Positions 56,482 through 64,000 of a DNA stretch of 64,000 nt are shown here, one piece after another. Within the stretch, counting starts at the first letter, position 1. Every line of letters starts with the position of its first letter. A model generated the notes under the pieces. That model searched no databases. It had not been told where the DNA came from and saw only the letters and a list, made by a program, of their open reading frames with translations. A program made the position numbers and the translations under genes. The stretch is from contig NZ_JPLA01000028.1 of NCBI RefSeq assembly GCF_001010355.1, forward strand, positions 6,740-70,739, in the 5' to 3' direction. The stretch is from Dyella japonica DSM 16301. Its GTDB lineage: Bacteria; Pseudomonadota; Gammaproteobacteria; Xanthomonadales; Rhodanobacteraceae.

Positions 56482-59400
56482 TCATACCTCAAGCCGGTCA
56501 TCCGGCCGCGCGACCAGGGCATACAGCACGGGCATCAGGAAGACGCTGATAAGCAAGCGCGTGAACAGGCCGCTGACGATGACCAGGGCGAACGGTCGCT
56601 GCGTGTCCGTGCCGACGCCGGTGGCGAGCGCCGCGGGCAGCAGGCCCAGCGCCGCAACCAGGGCCGTCATCATGATCGGACGAAGACGCAGGATCGCGCC
56701 CTCGCGTATCGCTTCGGTGAGACCGGTGCCGCCGCGGCGAAGTTCGTTGACGTAGGAGATATAGACCACCGCGGTCTGCACTGACACGCCGAACAAAGCG
56801 AGAAACCCGATACCCGAGGACACCGAGAACGGCGTGCCGGTGATCCACAGCGCGACGATGCCGCCGACCGGCGCCGACAGCAGCACGCCGAGCACGGTGA
56901 TGAACGGGAACTTGAAATTGCTGTAGAGCGTGAACAGCAGCAGGAAGATCAAGGCCAGCGTCAGCGGCAGGATGACATTCAACTGGGCGCGCGAGGCGGT
57001 GTACTCGGTGTACTCGCCGCCCCAGTCCAGCCGATAGCCCTGCGGCAATTTCACCTTGCCGTTGACCTGTTGAATGGCGTCTTCCACGGCGCCGGCCAGG
57101 TCCCGCCCTTCGACCGAGAACTGCACGCCGATATAGCGCGAGTTGTTTTCGCGATAGATGAAGGACGCGCCATTGGTTTCGCGGATATCGGCAAACTCCT
57201 TGAGCGGAATCTGCTGCCCGGCCGGCGTGGTAACGAGGATGTTCTTGATCTCTTCGGGATTGTTGCGGTACTGCTCTTCCAGCCGAACCACCAGGTCGAA
57301 CTGCCGTTCACCCTGTACCACCTGGGTGGCCACGTCGCCGCCGATCGCCGTTTCAATCACACCGTTGATGTCGGACACGTTCAGGCCATAGCGGGCAATC
57401 TTGGCGCGGTCGACATTGATGCTCAGGCTGGGTTGCCCCAGTTCCTGCACCAGCGTGACATCGCGAATGCCGCGGACCTTCTCCAGCACCTGCTTGATGC
57501 TCTTGCCCTTCTGTTCGAGCGTGTTCAGATCGGAGCCGAAGACCTTCACCGCCAGCGCGCTCTTGAGGCCCGTCTCCGCTTCGTCCACCGCATCCTCGGC
57601 CGGCTGCGTGTAGTTGAAGATGATGCCGGGGAAGGCCTGCAGCTTCTTGTTGATGGCCTCGATCAAGGCGGCCTTGTTGCGATAAGTCCCGGTCCACTGC
57701 GAGTAGGGCTTCAGGCCCACGTAGAACTCGACGTTGAAGAAGCCGGTCGAGTCCGTGCCGTCATCGGGTCGCCCCAGCTCGGAAGCGACGGTGGTGACTT
57801 CGGGGAACGAACGCAGCACCTGGCGCACCTGGGGCGTGATCTTCGACGCCTCCTCGAAGGAGATGGTGTAAGGCATGGTGGCGCGCACCCATAGCGCGCC
57901 TTCGTCCAGTTGCGGCATGAACTCCGCGCCGATGCGCGGTATCAGCAGCAGCGACAGCGCCAGCACGATGGTCGATGCGATCGCCGTGCCCCATGGGCGG
58001 GCGAGGCAGAAGTCGAGACCTTTCACGTAGACCGACTTGATCGCTTCGAACACGCGATTGCGCCGCTCCTGCACGCCCTTGCGCATGAACACCGCGCACA
58101 GCACCGGCAGCAGGGTCAGCGTGATCACCAGCGAGCCGATCAGGGCGAAGATCATGGTATCGGCCATCGGCTTGAACAGCGTGCCTGACGGGCCGGACAA
58201 CACGTAGATCGGCAGGAAGCTGACCACAATCACCGCCACAGCGTAGAACAGCGGCCGATCCACTTCGGCGGCGGCGTCGCGGATGATCTCCTTCACGTTG
58301 AGCGGCGTGCCACGACGCTCGGCGATCTGGCGGAAGATGTTTTCCACCATCACCACGGCGGCATCGACCAGGATGCCGAAATCCACCGCACCAATCGACA
58401 ACAGGTTCGCCGAAGCGCCCTGCAGGTCCAGGCAGATGAAGGCGAACAGGAGCGCCAGCGGAATCGTGGTGGCGACGATCAGGCCTGCACGAAAATCGTA
58501 GAGAAAGAAGATCAGGATGACGACGACCAGCAGCATGCCGCGCAGCAGGTTCTCTTCCACGATCTTGGTGGTCAGCGTGATCAGGTCGGTGCGGTCGTAG
58601 AACGGGACGACCTTCACGTCCTTGGGCAGGATCTCGTCGTTGAGCTGTTTGGTCTTGGCCTCGACGCGCTTGAGCACGTCCTGGGTCTTTTCGCCGGTGC
58701 GCAACAGGATCACGCCTTCCACGGCATCGTCCTGCTTCTCGTAGCCGAATTCGCCCAGGCGTGGCGCGATGCCGATGACGACGCGCCCCACATCCTTGAC
58801 CAGCACCGGCACGCCATCGTGCACCGCGACCACTACGTTGCCGATGTCCTCCAGCGTTTCCACGCGCCCGGCGCCGCGCACGTAATAGAACTGTCCGCCC
58901 TGCGAATAGAAACCGCCGCCGGCATTGGCGTTGTTGGCAGTCAGCGCGGCCTCGACCTGCACGGCGGAGAGGCCCACCGCGGCGATCTTGGTCTGGTCGA
59001 GCAGCACCTGGTACTGCATGGTGCCGCCACCGAAGCCCGAGTCATCGGCGACGCCGGGCACGGACTTGTACTGCGGCTCGACCGTCCAGTCCTCGATGGT
59101 CTTCAGCTCCATCGGCGAGCGATCGGAACTCTGCAGGACGTAGCGATAGATCAGGCCCGACGGCGCCGACAGCGGCGATACCGACGGTGTCACGCCGCTG
59201 GGCAGGCTCAAGTCGCCGAGACGATTGAACACCTCCTGGCGCGCGAAGTTGTTGTCCGTGCCCGTCTCGTACGTGAGGATCACGTCGGACAAGCCGTAGA
59301 GCGAAATCGAGCGCATCGTGGTGGTCTTGGGCACGCCATTCATGCCCAGCTCGACCGGTACGGTGATCAGCCGCTCCACTTCTTCGGCGGTGTGCCCGGG

Positions 59401-59607
59401 CCACTGCGTGATGATTTCCACGATGGGCGGCGAGAGGTCGGGATACGCATCCACCGGCAGGCGCCGCAGCGAATGGGTGCCCGCTCCGGTCAGCAGCAGC
59501 GTCATCAGGATGACGAGAAACGGCTGGCCCAGCGACGCGGACACGATCCGGTTCATCATCGACGCCGTTCGCGACGGTGATACGGCGGGAGGAAGTTGAT
59601 CGCTCAT
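56482..59607 (-). CDS. HME-RND efflux pump subunit (CzcA/CusA-like)
   Basis: 1041 residues, full length. Inner-membrane proton-driven pump of a tripartite heavy-metal-type exporter. Visible are the N-terminal QPFLVILMTLLLTGAGTHSLRRLPVDAYPD, the family motif ENIFRQIAERRGTP, IGAVDFGILVDAAVVMVEN in transmembrane helix 4, and the paired hydrophobic domains at the C-terminus. The DFGILVDAAV segment corresponds to the DFGIIVDGAV proton-path motif of CzcA. Overlaps the adaptor gene by four bases. The metal is not told by the sequence. Confidence 0.9.
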   Translation of the reverse strand: MSDQLPPAVSPSRTASMMNRIVSASLGQPFLVILMTLLLTGAGTHSLRRLPVDAYPDLSPPIVEIITQWPGHTAEEVERLITVPVELGMNGVPKTTTMRSISLYGLSDVILTYETGTDNNFARQEVFNRLGDLSLPSGVTPSVSPLSAPSGLIYRYVLQSSDRSPMELKTIEDWTVEPQYKSVPGVADDSGFGGGTMQYQVLLDQTKIAAVGLSAVQVEAALTANNANAGGGFYSQGGQFYYVRGAGRVETLEDIGNVVVAVHDGVPVLVKDVGRVVIGIAPRLGEFGYEKQDDAVEGVILLRTGEKTQDVLKRVEAKTKQLNDEILPKDVKVVPFYDRTDLITLTTKIVEENLLRGMLLVVVILIFFLYDFRAGLIVATTIPLALLFAFICLDLQGASANLLSIGAVDFGILVDAAVVMVENIFRQIAERRGTPLNVKEIIRDAAAEVDRPLFYAVAVIVVSFLPIYVLSGPSGTLFKPMADTMIFALIGSLVITLTLLPVLCAVFMRKGVQERRNRVFEAIKSVYVKGLDFCLARPWGTAIASTIVLALSLLLIPRIGAEFMPQLDEGALWVRATMPYTISFEEASKITPQVRQVLRSFPEVTTVASELGRPDDGTDSTGFFNVEFYVGLKPYSQWTGTYRNKAALIEAINKKLQAFPGIIFNYTQPAEDAVDEAETGLKSALAVKVFGSDLNTLEQKGKSIKQVLEKVRGIRDVTLVQELGQPSLSINVDRAKIARYGLNVSDINGVIETAIGGDVATQVVQGERQFDLVVRLEEQYRNNPEEIKNILVTTPAGQQIPLKEFADIRETNGASFIYRENNSRYIGVQFSVEGRDLAGAVEDAIQQVNGKVKLPQGYRLDWGGEYTEYTASRAQLNVILPLTLALIFLLLFTLYSNFKFPFITVLGVLLSAPVGGIVALWITGTPFSVSSGIGFLALFGVSVQTAVVYISYVNELRRGGTGLTEAIREGAILRLRPIMMTALVAALGLLPAALATGVGTDTQRPFALVIVSGLFTRLLISVFLMPVLYALVARPDDRLEV

Positions 59608-60791
59608 TGGTTTTGCATGAACTGCACGAAGATGCCGCCATCCACCACGACCTGCTCGCCCGCCTTCAGGCCGGCGGGGATATCGAACTGGTCGCCCGTG
59701 CGATGCCCCAGGGTCACCGATCGCCGCGCATAACTGCCATCAGGCTGGGCCACGTAGACAAACGGCAGGTTCTCCTCGTCGCGCAAGAGTGCGGAGACCG
59801 GCACCAGCAAACCGTTGGTCGGCTGGCGCGAGTGAATCTGCACGGCGACATAGGCCTGCTTCTTCAACAGGCCCTGCGGGTTGTCCACCACCACCCGCGC
59901 CGGCACCAGCCGCGTGTCTGAGTTCACCAGCGCGGAGATTTTTGTCACGGTGCCGGTCAGGTGCTTGCCGCCGACTCCAGTGCTCACGTCGGCGGTATCA
60001 CCCACGCCCACCGACGCGACGTCGGTGTCGGCCACCTGCGCCATCACCCATACACGCGACATATCCGCCACCGTGAAACACGGCGTGGTGCCGGCCTGCA
60101 ACAGCTGGCCGGGCGAAATCTGCCGATCGACCACGGTGCCGGCGATCGGCGAGCGGATCACGCCGCCGATGGGTGCGATCGCCTGGCCTTGCTCGACGGC
60201 CTTGATGACCTTGGGGTCGACATTGAGCGCGAGCAGCGCTTTCAAGGCGGCGTCGGCATCGGCGTCCGCGTTGGCGGCATCGGCTTGCGCCTGATCCTCT
60301 TCGCGCTTGGCGACGCCTTGGTGATCGACCAGATCCTTTTCCAGATCGGCGAGGCGGCGCGCCGTGTGTGCCGTGGTCAGCGCCTTGCGATACGCGGTGA
60401 TCGCCGCGGCGAAATCCGGTGAGTCCACCTGGGCGAGCGGATCACCCTTGTTGACGTGATCGCCGATATCGACCAGCAATCGCGCGACCGGGCCTGAGAA
60501 CGGCGCGAGCACAGCGGTGGCCTGCTCGTTGTTGAAGTCCACCGAGCCGGTGGCGTCGATCGTTCGCTGGTACTGGGATCGCTCGACCGTGGCCAGGCGG
60601 ACGTGCTTGCGCTGGTCCGCCGTCAGCGTGACATTGGTGGGCGTGACGGAAGCCGCCGCGGCGCTGTCATCGGTCTTGCTGGAGCAGCCGGCCACCGACC
60701 CGCCAGCCACGAGCAGCAGCATGATGGACAGCCGAACGCACGCTTTCCCACGCCACCCGGATGGCGTTCCCCGACACGCATTATTTTTCAT
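59604..60791 (-). CDS. RND efflux membrane-fusion protein (CusB/CzcB-like)
   Basis: 395 residues. A lipobox (LLLVAGGSVAGCSS) puts a Cys near residue 36. Barrel-sandwich hybrid halves DFNNEQATAVLAPFSGPVARLLVDIGDHVNKGDPLAQVDSPD and IRSPIAGTVVDRQISPGQLL frame a long coiled coil (about 125-190, ALTTAHTARRLADLEKDLVDHQ). Links pump and outer-membrane channel. Overlaps the channel gene by 11 bases. Confidence 0.9.
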   Translation of the reverse strand: MKNNACRGTPSGWRGKACVRLSIMLLLVAGGSVAGCSSKTDDSAAAASVTPTNVTLTADQRKHVRLATVERSQYQRTIDATGSVDFNNEQATAVLAPFSGPVARLLVDIGDHVNKGDPLAQVDSPDFAAAITAYRKALTTAHTARRLADLEKDLVDHQGVAKREEDQAQADAANADADADAALKALLALNVDPKVIKAVEQGQAIAPIGGVIRSPIAGTVVDRQISPGQLLQAGTTPCFTVADMSRVWVMAQVADTDVASVGVGDTADVSTGVGGKHLTGTVTKISALVNSDTRLVPARVVVDNPQGLLKKQAYVAVQIHSRQPTNGLLVPVSALLRDEENLPFVYVAQPDGSYARRSVTLGHRTGDQFDIPAGLKAGEQVVVDGGIFVQFMQNQ

Positions 60792-62289
60792 TTTTGTCCT
60801 GAGCTAGATCCGCGCGATTCCACCAGCCGCCACCGAGCGCCTGAAACAACGCCGCCGTGTCGGCATAGCGATTGGCCTGGGCCTGCACCAGGTTGATGCG
60901 CGCTTGCTGATAGGTCTGTTGTGCGTTCAACAACGACAGATAGTCCGCGTAGCCGGCCTTCCATTGCCGCTGCGACAAGTCGAGCGTGCGCTTGGCGGCG
61001 ACTTCGGCGGCCGCCGCGGCCTTCAGTCCGGCGGCATCCTGGTCCAGCGCCACCAGCGAGTCGGCGACGTTCTGGAAGGCGGTCATCACCGTGCTGCGGT
61101 ATTGCTCGGCCGCTTGCACGTAGGCGGCCTTCGCGGCGCGCTCCTGGTGCAACAAGGTGCCGCCCTGGAAGATCGGCGCCGTGATATCCGCGCCAATGCC
61201 CCAGAAACCCGTGCCCGACTTGAACAATTGATTCATCGCCAAGGCGGTGCTGCCCGTGTTGGCGCTCAACACGATGTTGGGCAGGCGATTGGCGATGGCG
61301 ACGCCGATCTGTGCACTGGCCGCATGCATATTGGCCTCGGCCTGGAGCACGTCGGGGCGCTGCGCCACCAACGTCGACGGCAGGCTTACCGGGATGTCTT
61401 GCGGTAGCTGCAGCTTGGCCAGATCGAACGACTGCTCCGATGCCTGACCCGGAAACTGCCCCACCAGCACGGCCAGCAGATCGCGTTGCTGCGCCAGTTG
61501 CTTGAGCAGCGGCGGCAGCGTGGCATTGGTCTGCGCCAGCTGCGATTCCTGCGCAGCCAGATCCAGGCCGCTGGCATAACCCTTGGCCGACTGATCGCGC
61601 AGGATCTGCACCATATGCGTATTGATGTCGACCAGCTCGCGCGTCGCATCCACCTGCGCCTGCAGCGCAGCGAGCTGCACGGCGGCAGCCACCACGTTGG
61701 TGCTCAAGGTGATCTGGGTGGCGATCATCTGGAAGCGCACGGCTTGTTCCTGCGCCTGCACCGATTCCACCGTCCGGCGATTCAGGCCGAAGATATCGGG
61801 CGCATAGGAGACGCTGACCTGCGGGGTGAACAGGTTGTACTGGAAGGTGTCCGAGTTGGGCGTCGGCGAGATGGTGCCCGCTTGGCGCTGGCGACTGGCC
61901 GAGAAACTCGCGGCCACGCTGGGGTAGTAGCTGCCGCGTTGCGCCAGCACGTTTTCCCTGGCCACCGACAAGGCCGCCTGCGCCGCCTTCAAGTCGTGGT
62001 TGTTGGCCAGCGACTGCTCAATCAGTTCGTTGAGGGGCTTGGAGTGGAACAGCGTCCACCAATCCCCGGGGATATCGCCGCCCGTCGCAAAGCGCTGCGC
62101 CTCGCCGCCAGCCACATGTTCGGTCGCCACCGTGCTGGTGATCGGGTGGGGGGTGTAATCGCTCACCTCGGGCGCGGCGGGCCGCTTGAAGTCGGGCCCC
62201 ACGGCGCAGCCGGCGATCAGCGATGAGGCCACCATCGCGATCAGGCACCGATGGCGCAGCGGCGCATGAGCGAACCACGAAACAGGCAT
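60781..62289 (-). CDS. RND outer-membrane efflux channel (NodT-type)
   Basis: 502 residues, the first gene of the tripartite operon. The lipobox SSLIAGCAVGPDFKRP is typical of NodT-like OMFs, followed by two long helical repeats (ANNHDLKAAQAALSVARENVLAQRGSYYPSVAAS; later VAQRPDVLQAEANMHAASAQIGVAIANRLPNI). The start is ATG 62289; an upstream open frame reaches 62358. Confidence 0.88.
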   Translation of the reverse strand: MPVSWFAHAPLRHRCLIAMVASSLIAGCAVGPDFKRPAAPEVSDYTPHPITSTVATEHVAGGEAQRFATGGDIPGDWWTLFHSKPLNELIEQSLANNHDLKAAQAALSVARENVLAQRGSYYPSVAASFSASRQRQAGTISPTPNSDTFQYNLFTPQVSVSYAPDIFGLNRRTVESVQAQEQAVRFQMIATQITLSTNVVAAAVQLAALQAQVDATRELVDINTHMVQILRDQSAKGYASGLDLAAQESQLAQTNATLPPLLKQLAQQRDLLAVLVGQFPGQASEQSFDLAKLQLPQDIPVSLPSTLVAQRPDVLQAEANMHAASAQIGVAIANRLPNIVLSANTGSTALAMNQLFKSGTGFWGIGADITAPIFQGGTLLHQERAAKAAYVQAAEQYRSTVMTAFQNVADSLVALDQDAAGLKAAAAAEVAAKRTLDLSQRQWKAGYADYLSLLNAQQTYQQARINLVQAQANRYADTAALFQALGGGWWNRADLAQDKNEK

Positions 62290-62476
62290 AGCCAGATCTA
62301 CTCTCCCCAGCGGACTGCGCGACCCGGGCGAAAGCGGACTGGCGGCGCCGCCATGCATGCCCGCGCCAAGCCGTGCTTCGTGCCCTCCCCGCGCGGAGAT
62401 ATAGCACAGGCGTGACGAACATCCTCAGGCCCTCCACCGAAAGTTTTCGCGATGGGCTGGGGCCGTCTGGGGCGGC

Positions 62477-62743
62477 TTATCGCGTCAGCCGCCAGATCAC
62501 TACGCCGGCAACGATGGCCGGCAGTGCGAAGACCACCAGCAGCATCGGCAACTCGTCACGCAGGGAATAGCCGGCCCGGGCCACGCCCACCCACAGATTG
62601 ACGACGGACAGCACAAGCCAGAGCGGAACAAAGGCCTTCGCAGCCATGGGCAAGGCCGCTGGGCTGCTGCCCCAGAGATGCCCGAACAGCAGGAACAAGC
62701 CGAGCAGGACGATCCCGCCACCCACCACCAAAATTGTGTGCAT
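62477..62743 (-). CDS. Small membrane protein
   Basis: 88 residues with three transmembrane helices (ILVVGGGIVLLGLFLLFGHLW; FVPLWLVLSVVNLWVGVA; MLLVVFALPAIVAGVVIW). No family is recognised with certainty; GHLWG and WVGVARAGYS resemble small inner-membrane proteins of Xanthomonadales. It begins 14 bases after the DUF4386 gene, so the two are co-transcribed. Confidence 0.7.
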   Translation of the reverse strand: MHTILVVGGGIVLLGLFLLFGHLWGSSPAALPMAAKAFVPLWLVLSVVNLWVGVARAGYSLRDELPMLLVVFALPAIVAGVVIWRLTR

Positions 62744-62757
62744 GACCTCAGACTCCC

Positions 62758-63321
62758 CTATTCCAGAATGTGCCCGCGCGTCTTTTCCTGCCCATGGGGA
62801 ACACGCACGCCAACCACCATGAGCCACAAGCACAGTAGCAACTCGGCGACAAATCCCAGCCCCTTCAGATAAGACGACCACTGGCTGGCGAGCGGCGTGA
62901 GAAAGATCAACCAGCCCAGGCCGGCGAGCATCATGAGCACGCCAAGAAATCGGGGTAGGAAGTTCGACCTGACGATGAGGTAGCCGATCAGCAAACAATA
63001 CGGACCAAAAAATGCCAGCGGCAGGACGCCACGGAAGGCAGGAAGAAACACGCCCAGCACCTCGATGGCACATCCCACCAGGCTGAAGACCGCTGCAAGC
63101 AGGGACAGCCTCGCATGCACCGGCTTGAACATGCGGTAGAGGAGCAGCGTCAGGGCCACGTAGAACGCGTAGGCCAGCAGCGTGACGGCAGCATAGGCAA
63201 GCTGCCGCCCCCGGCCGACCACCACCTCGGCGGCGATGGCTGTGAGGAAGTAGAGCAGATAGACCAGGCCGGTGATCCTGGCCCTGAGACGCGGCGAAGC
63301 TTCTGCGATCCGAACCGGCAT
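62758..63321 (-). CDS. DUF4386 family membrane protein
   Basis: 187 residues with about six transmembrane helices. ARITGLVYLLYFLTAIAAE, LLLYRMFKPVHARLSLLAAVFSLVGCAIEVLG and FGPYCLLIGYLIVRSNFLPRFLGVLMMLAGLGWLIFL are DUF4386 blocks. Function unknown. Upstream of the amidohydrolase on the same strand direction, separated by only 18 bases, so it may be in that operon. Confidence 0.85.
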   Translation of the reverse strand: MPVRIAEASPRLRARITGLVYLLYFLTAIAAEVVVGRGRQLAYAAVTLLAYAFYVALTLLLYRMFKPVHARLSLLAAVFSLVGCAIEVLGVFLPAFRGVLPLAFFGPYCLLIGYLIVRSNFLPRFLGVLMMLAGLGWLIFLTPLASQWSSYLKGLGFVAELLLCLWLMVVGVRVPHGQEKTRGHILE

Positions 63322-63339
63322 GTCTGCTCCCTCGGTTGC

Positions 63340-64000
63340 CTAGGGCGGGGCCTTTGCCGCAGGGTTTATCAAGGCGTCGAGCTCGGCGCGTTCCAGCAGG
63401 CGACCGGCGAGCACCACCGCGCGAATGCGCTGCGTATTGCCAATGTCCTTGGTGGGATCGGCGTCGAGCAACACCAGGTCAGCCCGCTTGCCGACGGCCA
63501 CCGATCCGCTCGCGCCCTCGATATGCAGGAACCTCGCGGGCTCGAGCGTGGCCGTGCGCAGTGCCTCGATCGGCGTCAGCCCCGAAGCGACCAGCAGCTG
63601 CAATTCCTCATGCAGGGAATAGCCCGGGTAGACGCCCGGCATGGGTGAGTCCGTGCCCGCCATGATGGGAACACCAGCCTGATGCAGAATGGACACGATG
63701 TTGCGCGCAATGGGCCAGCGCCGAGCTGCCAGGCCAGCGTCCTCTTTCGTGTATTGCCCCAGGAAACTCTGCCAACGGCGTTGCTCATCCGGACGAAGAA
63801 GTCGCCAGCGAGAGTCATCGCCGGGCTGATTGTGTTGAGCGAACGCATCTTCGTCGGCAAGCACGAGTGTCGGAACCTGCACCTGGCCGGTGGCAGCGAG
63901 CGCCTTGGCCGTCCGTCTGCACACGTCTTGATCAAACGCTTCGAGAATCTCCCCTTCCTGCGCGCTGGCGCCGGACATCAGCGCGTCGCCCTCAAGGCCT
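63340..64000 (-). CDS. Amidohydrolase, partial (C-terminal part)
   Basis: The frame is open through the right end, so the N-terminus is outside the window. Visible are QAGVPIMAGTDSPMPGVYPGYSLHEELQLLVASGLTPIEALRTATLEPARFL, with the metal/catalytic Asp of GTDS, and the closing GSVAVGKRADLVLLDADP, as in imidazolonepropionase/prolidase-like amidohydrolases. Substrate unknown. Confidence 0.85.
   Translation of the reverse strand, partial: GLEGDALMSGASAQEGEILEAFDQDVCRRTAKALAATGQVQVPTLVLADEDAFAQHNQPGDDSRWRLLRPDEQRRWQSFLGQYTKEDAGLAARRWPIARNIVSILHQAGVPIMAGTDSPMPGVYPGYSLHEELQLLVASGLTPIEALRTATLEPARFLHIEGASGSVAVGKRADLVLLDADPTKDIGNTQRIRAVVLAGRLLERAELDALINPAAKAPP

Overview
The window is a high-GC gammaproteobacterial chromosome segment. 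Its gene families (DUF2252, RcnB, CGNR regulators, POT/RpiR peptide clusters, DUF3455, YaeQ, YehS) and the short intergenic hairpin at position 43 fit Xanthomonadales best, probably Rhodanobacteraceae (Dyella/Rhodanobacter/Luteibacter-like). That placement is an inference. I saw no rRNA, tRNA, CRISPR array, integrase or intact transposase gene.

Layout. 0-10 kb: housekeeping and stress genes (glycerophosphodiesterase, two alpha/beta hydrolases, DUF2252, ferric-siderophore reductase divergent from a MarR regulator, lipocalin, Hsp20 with a sigma-32-like promoter and a ROSE-like leader, GFA protein, methyltransferase, RcnB). 10.8-17.6 kb: a BTAD-hydrolase fusion divergent from an FAD monooxygenase, then a membrane protein and a Spy/CpxP-like gene in front of an OmpR/HK two-component pair; the last two upstream regions share a 16-bp motif at nearly equal distance from the start codons. 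17.6-20 kb: small secreted or membrane hypotheticals. 20.1-29.6 kb: one apparent six-gene minus-strand operon (TonB receptor, serine hydrolase, dipeptide-epimerase-like enzyme, POT transporter, RpiR regulator, second serine hydrolase) that looks like peptide or cell-wall-peptide salvage.

29.76-43.67 kb is the most unusual part. About twenty small, mostly minus-strand genes of unrelated type (lipoproteins, small membrane proteins, DUF4279, a DUF600-like protein, an HD-domain protein, a TonB-C-like protein) are separated one by one by a 24-bp palindrome (arms GTCCGCTT/AAGCGGAC, loop CGGGTCGR), always in the same orientation and almost one per gap. The arrangement looks like a gene-cassette array, but the palindrome lacks integron attC core sites and no recombinase is visible. 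A truncated gene copy ends at one palindrome, one palindrome carries a second 42-bp palindrome in its loop, and a separate 1.2-kb segment bounded by a different hairpin pair sits inside the region.

43.7-64 kb: GFA protein; a Fur-box-preceded cluster (DUF6662 porin-like protein, FMN-binding protein, ApbE, DUF4405-like membrane protein) that reads as an extracytoplasmic flavin electron-transfer system for iron; DUF3455; a 34-residue lysine-rich protein; a CadC-like regulator with TPRs; VOC and DUF3820 proteins; a CGNR regulator divergent from a hydrolase-TMEM175-hydrolase-SDR run; an AIM24-like protein; a tripartite HME-RND efflux operon; two small membrane proteins; and an amidohydrolase cut by the window edge.
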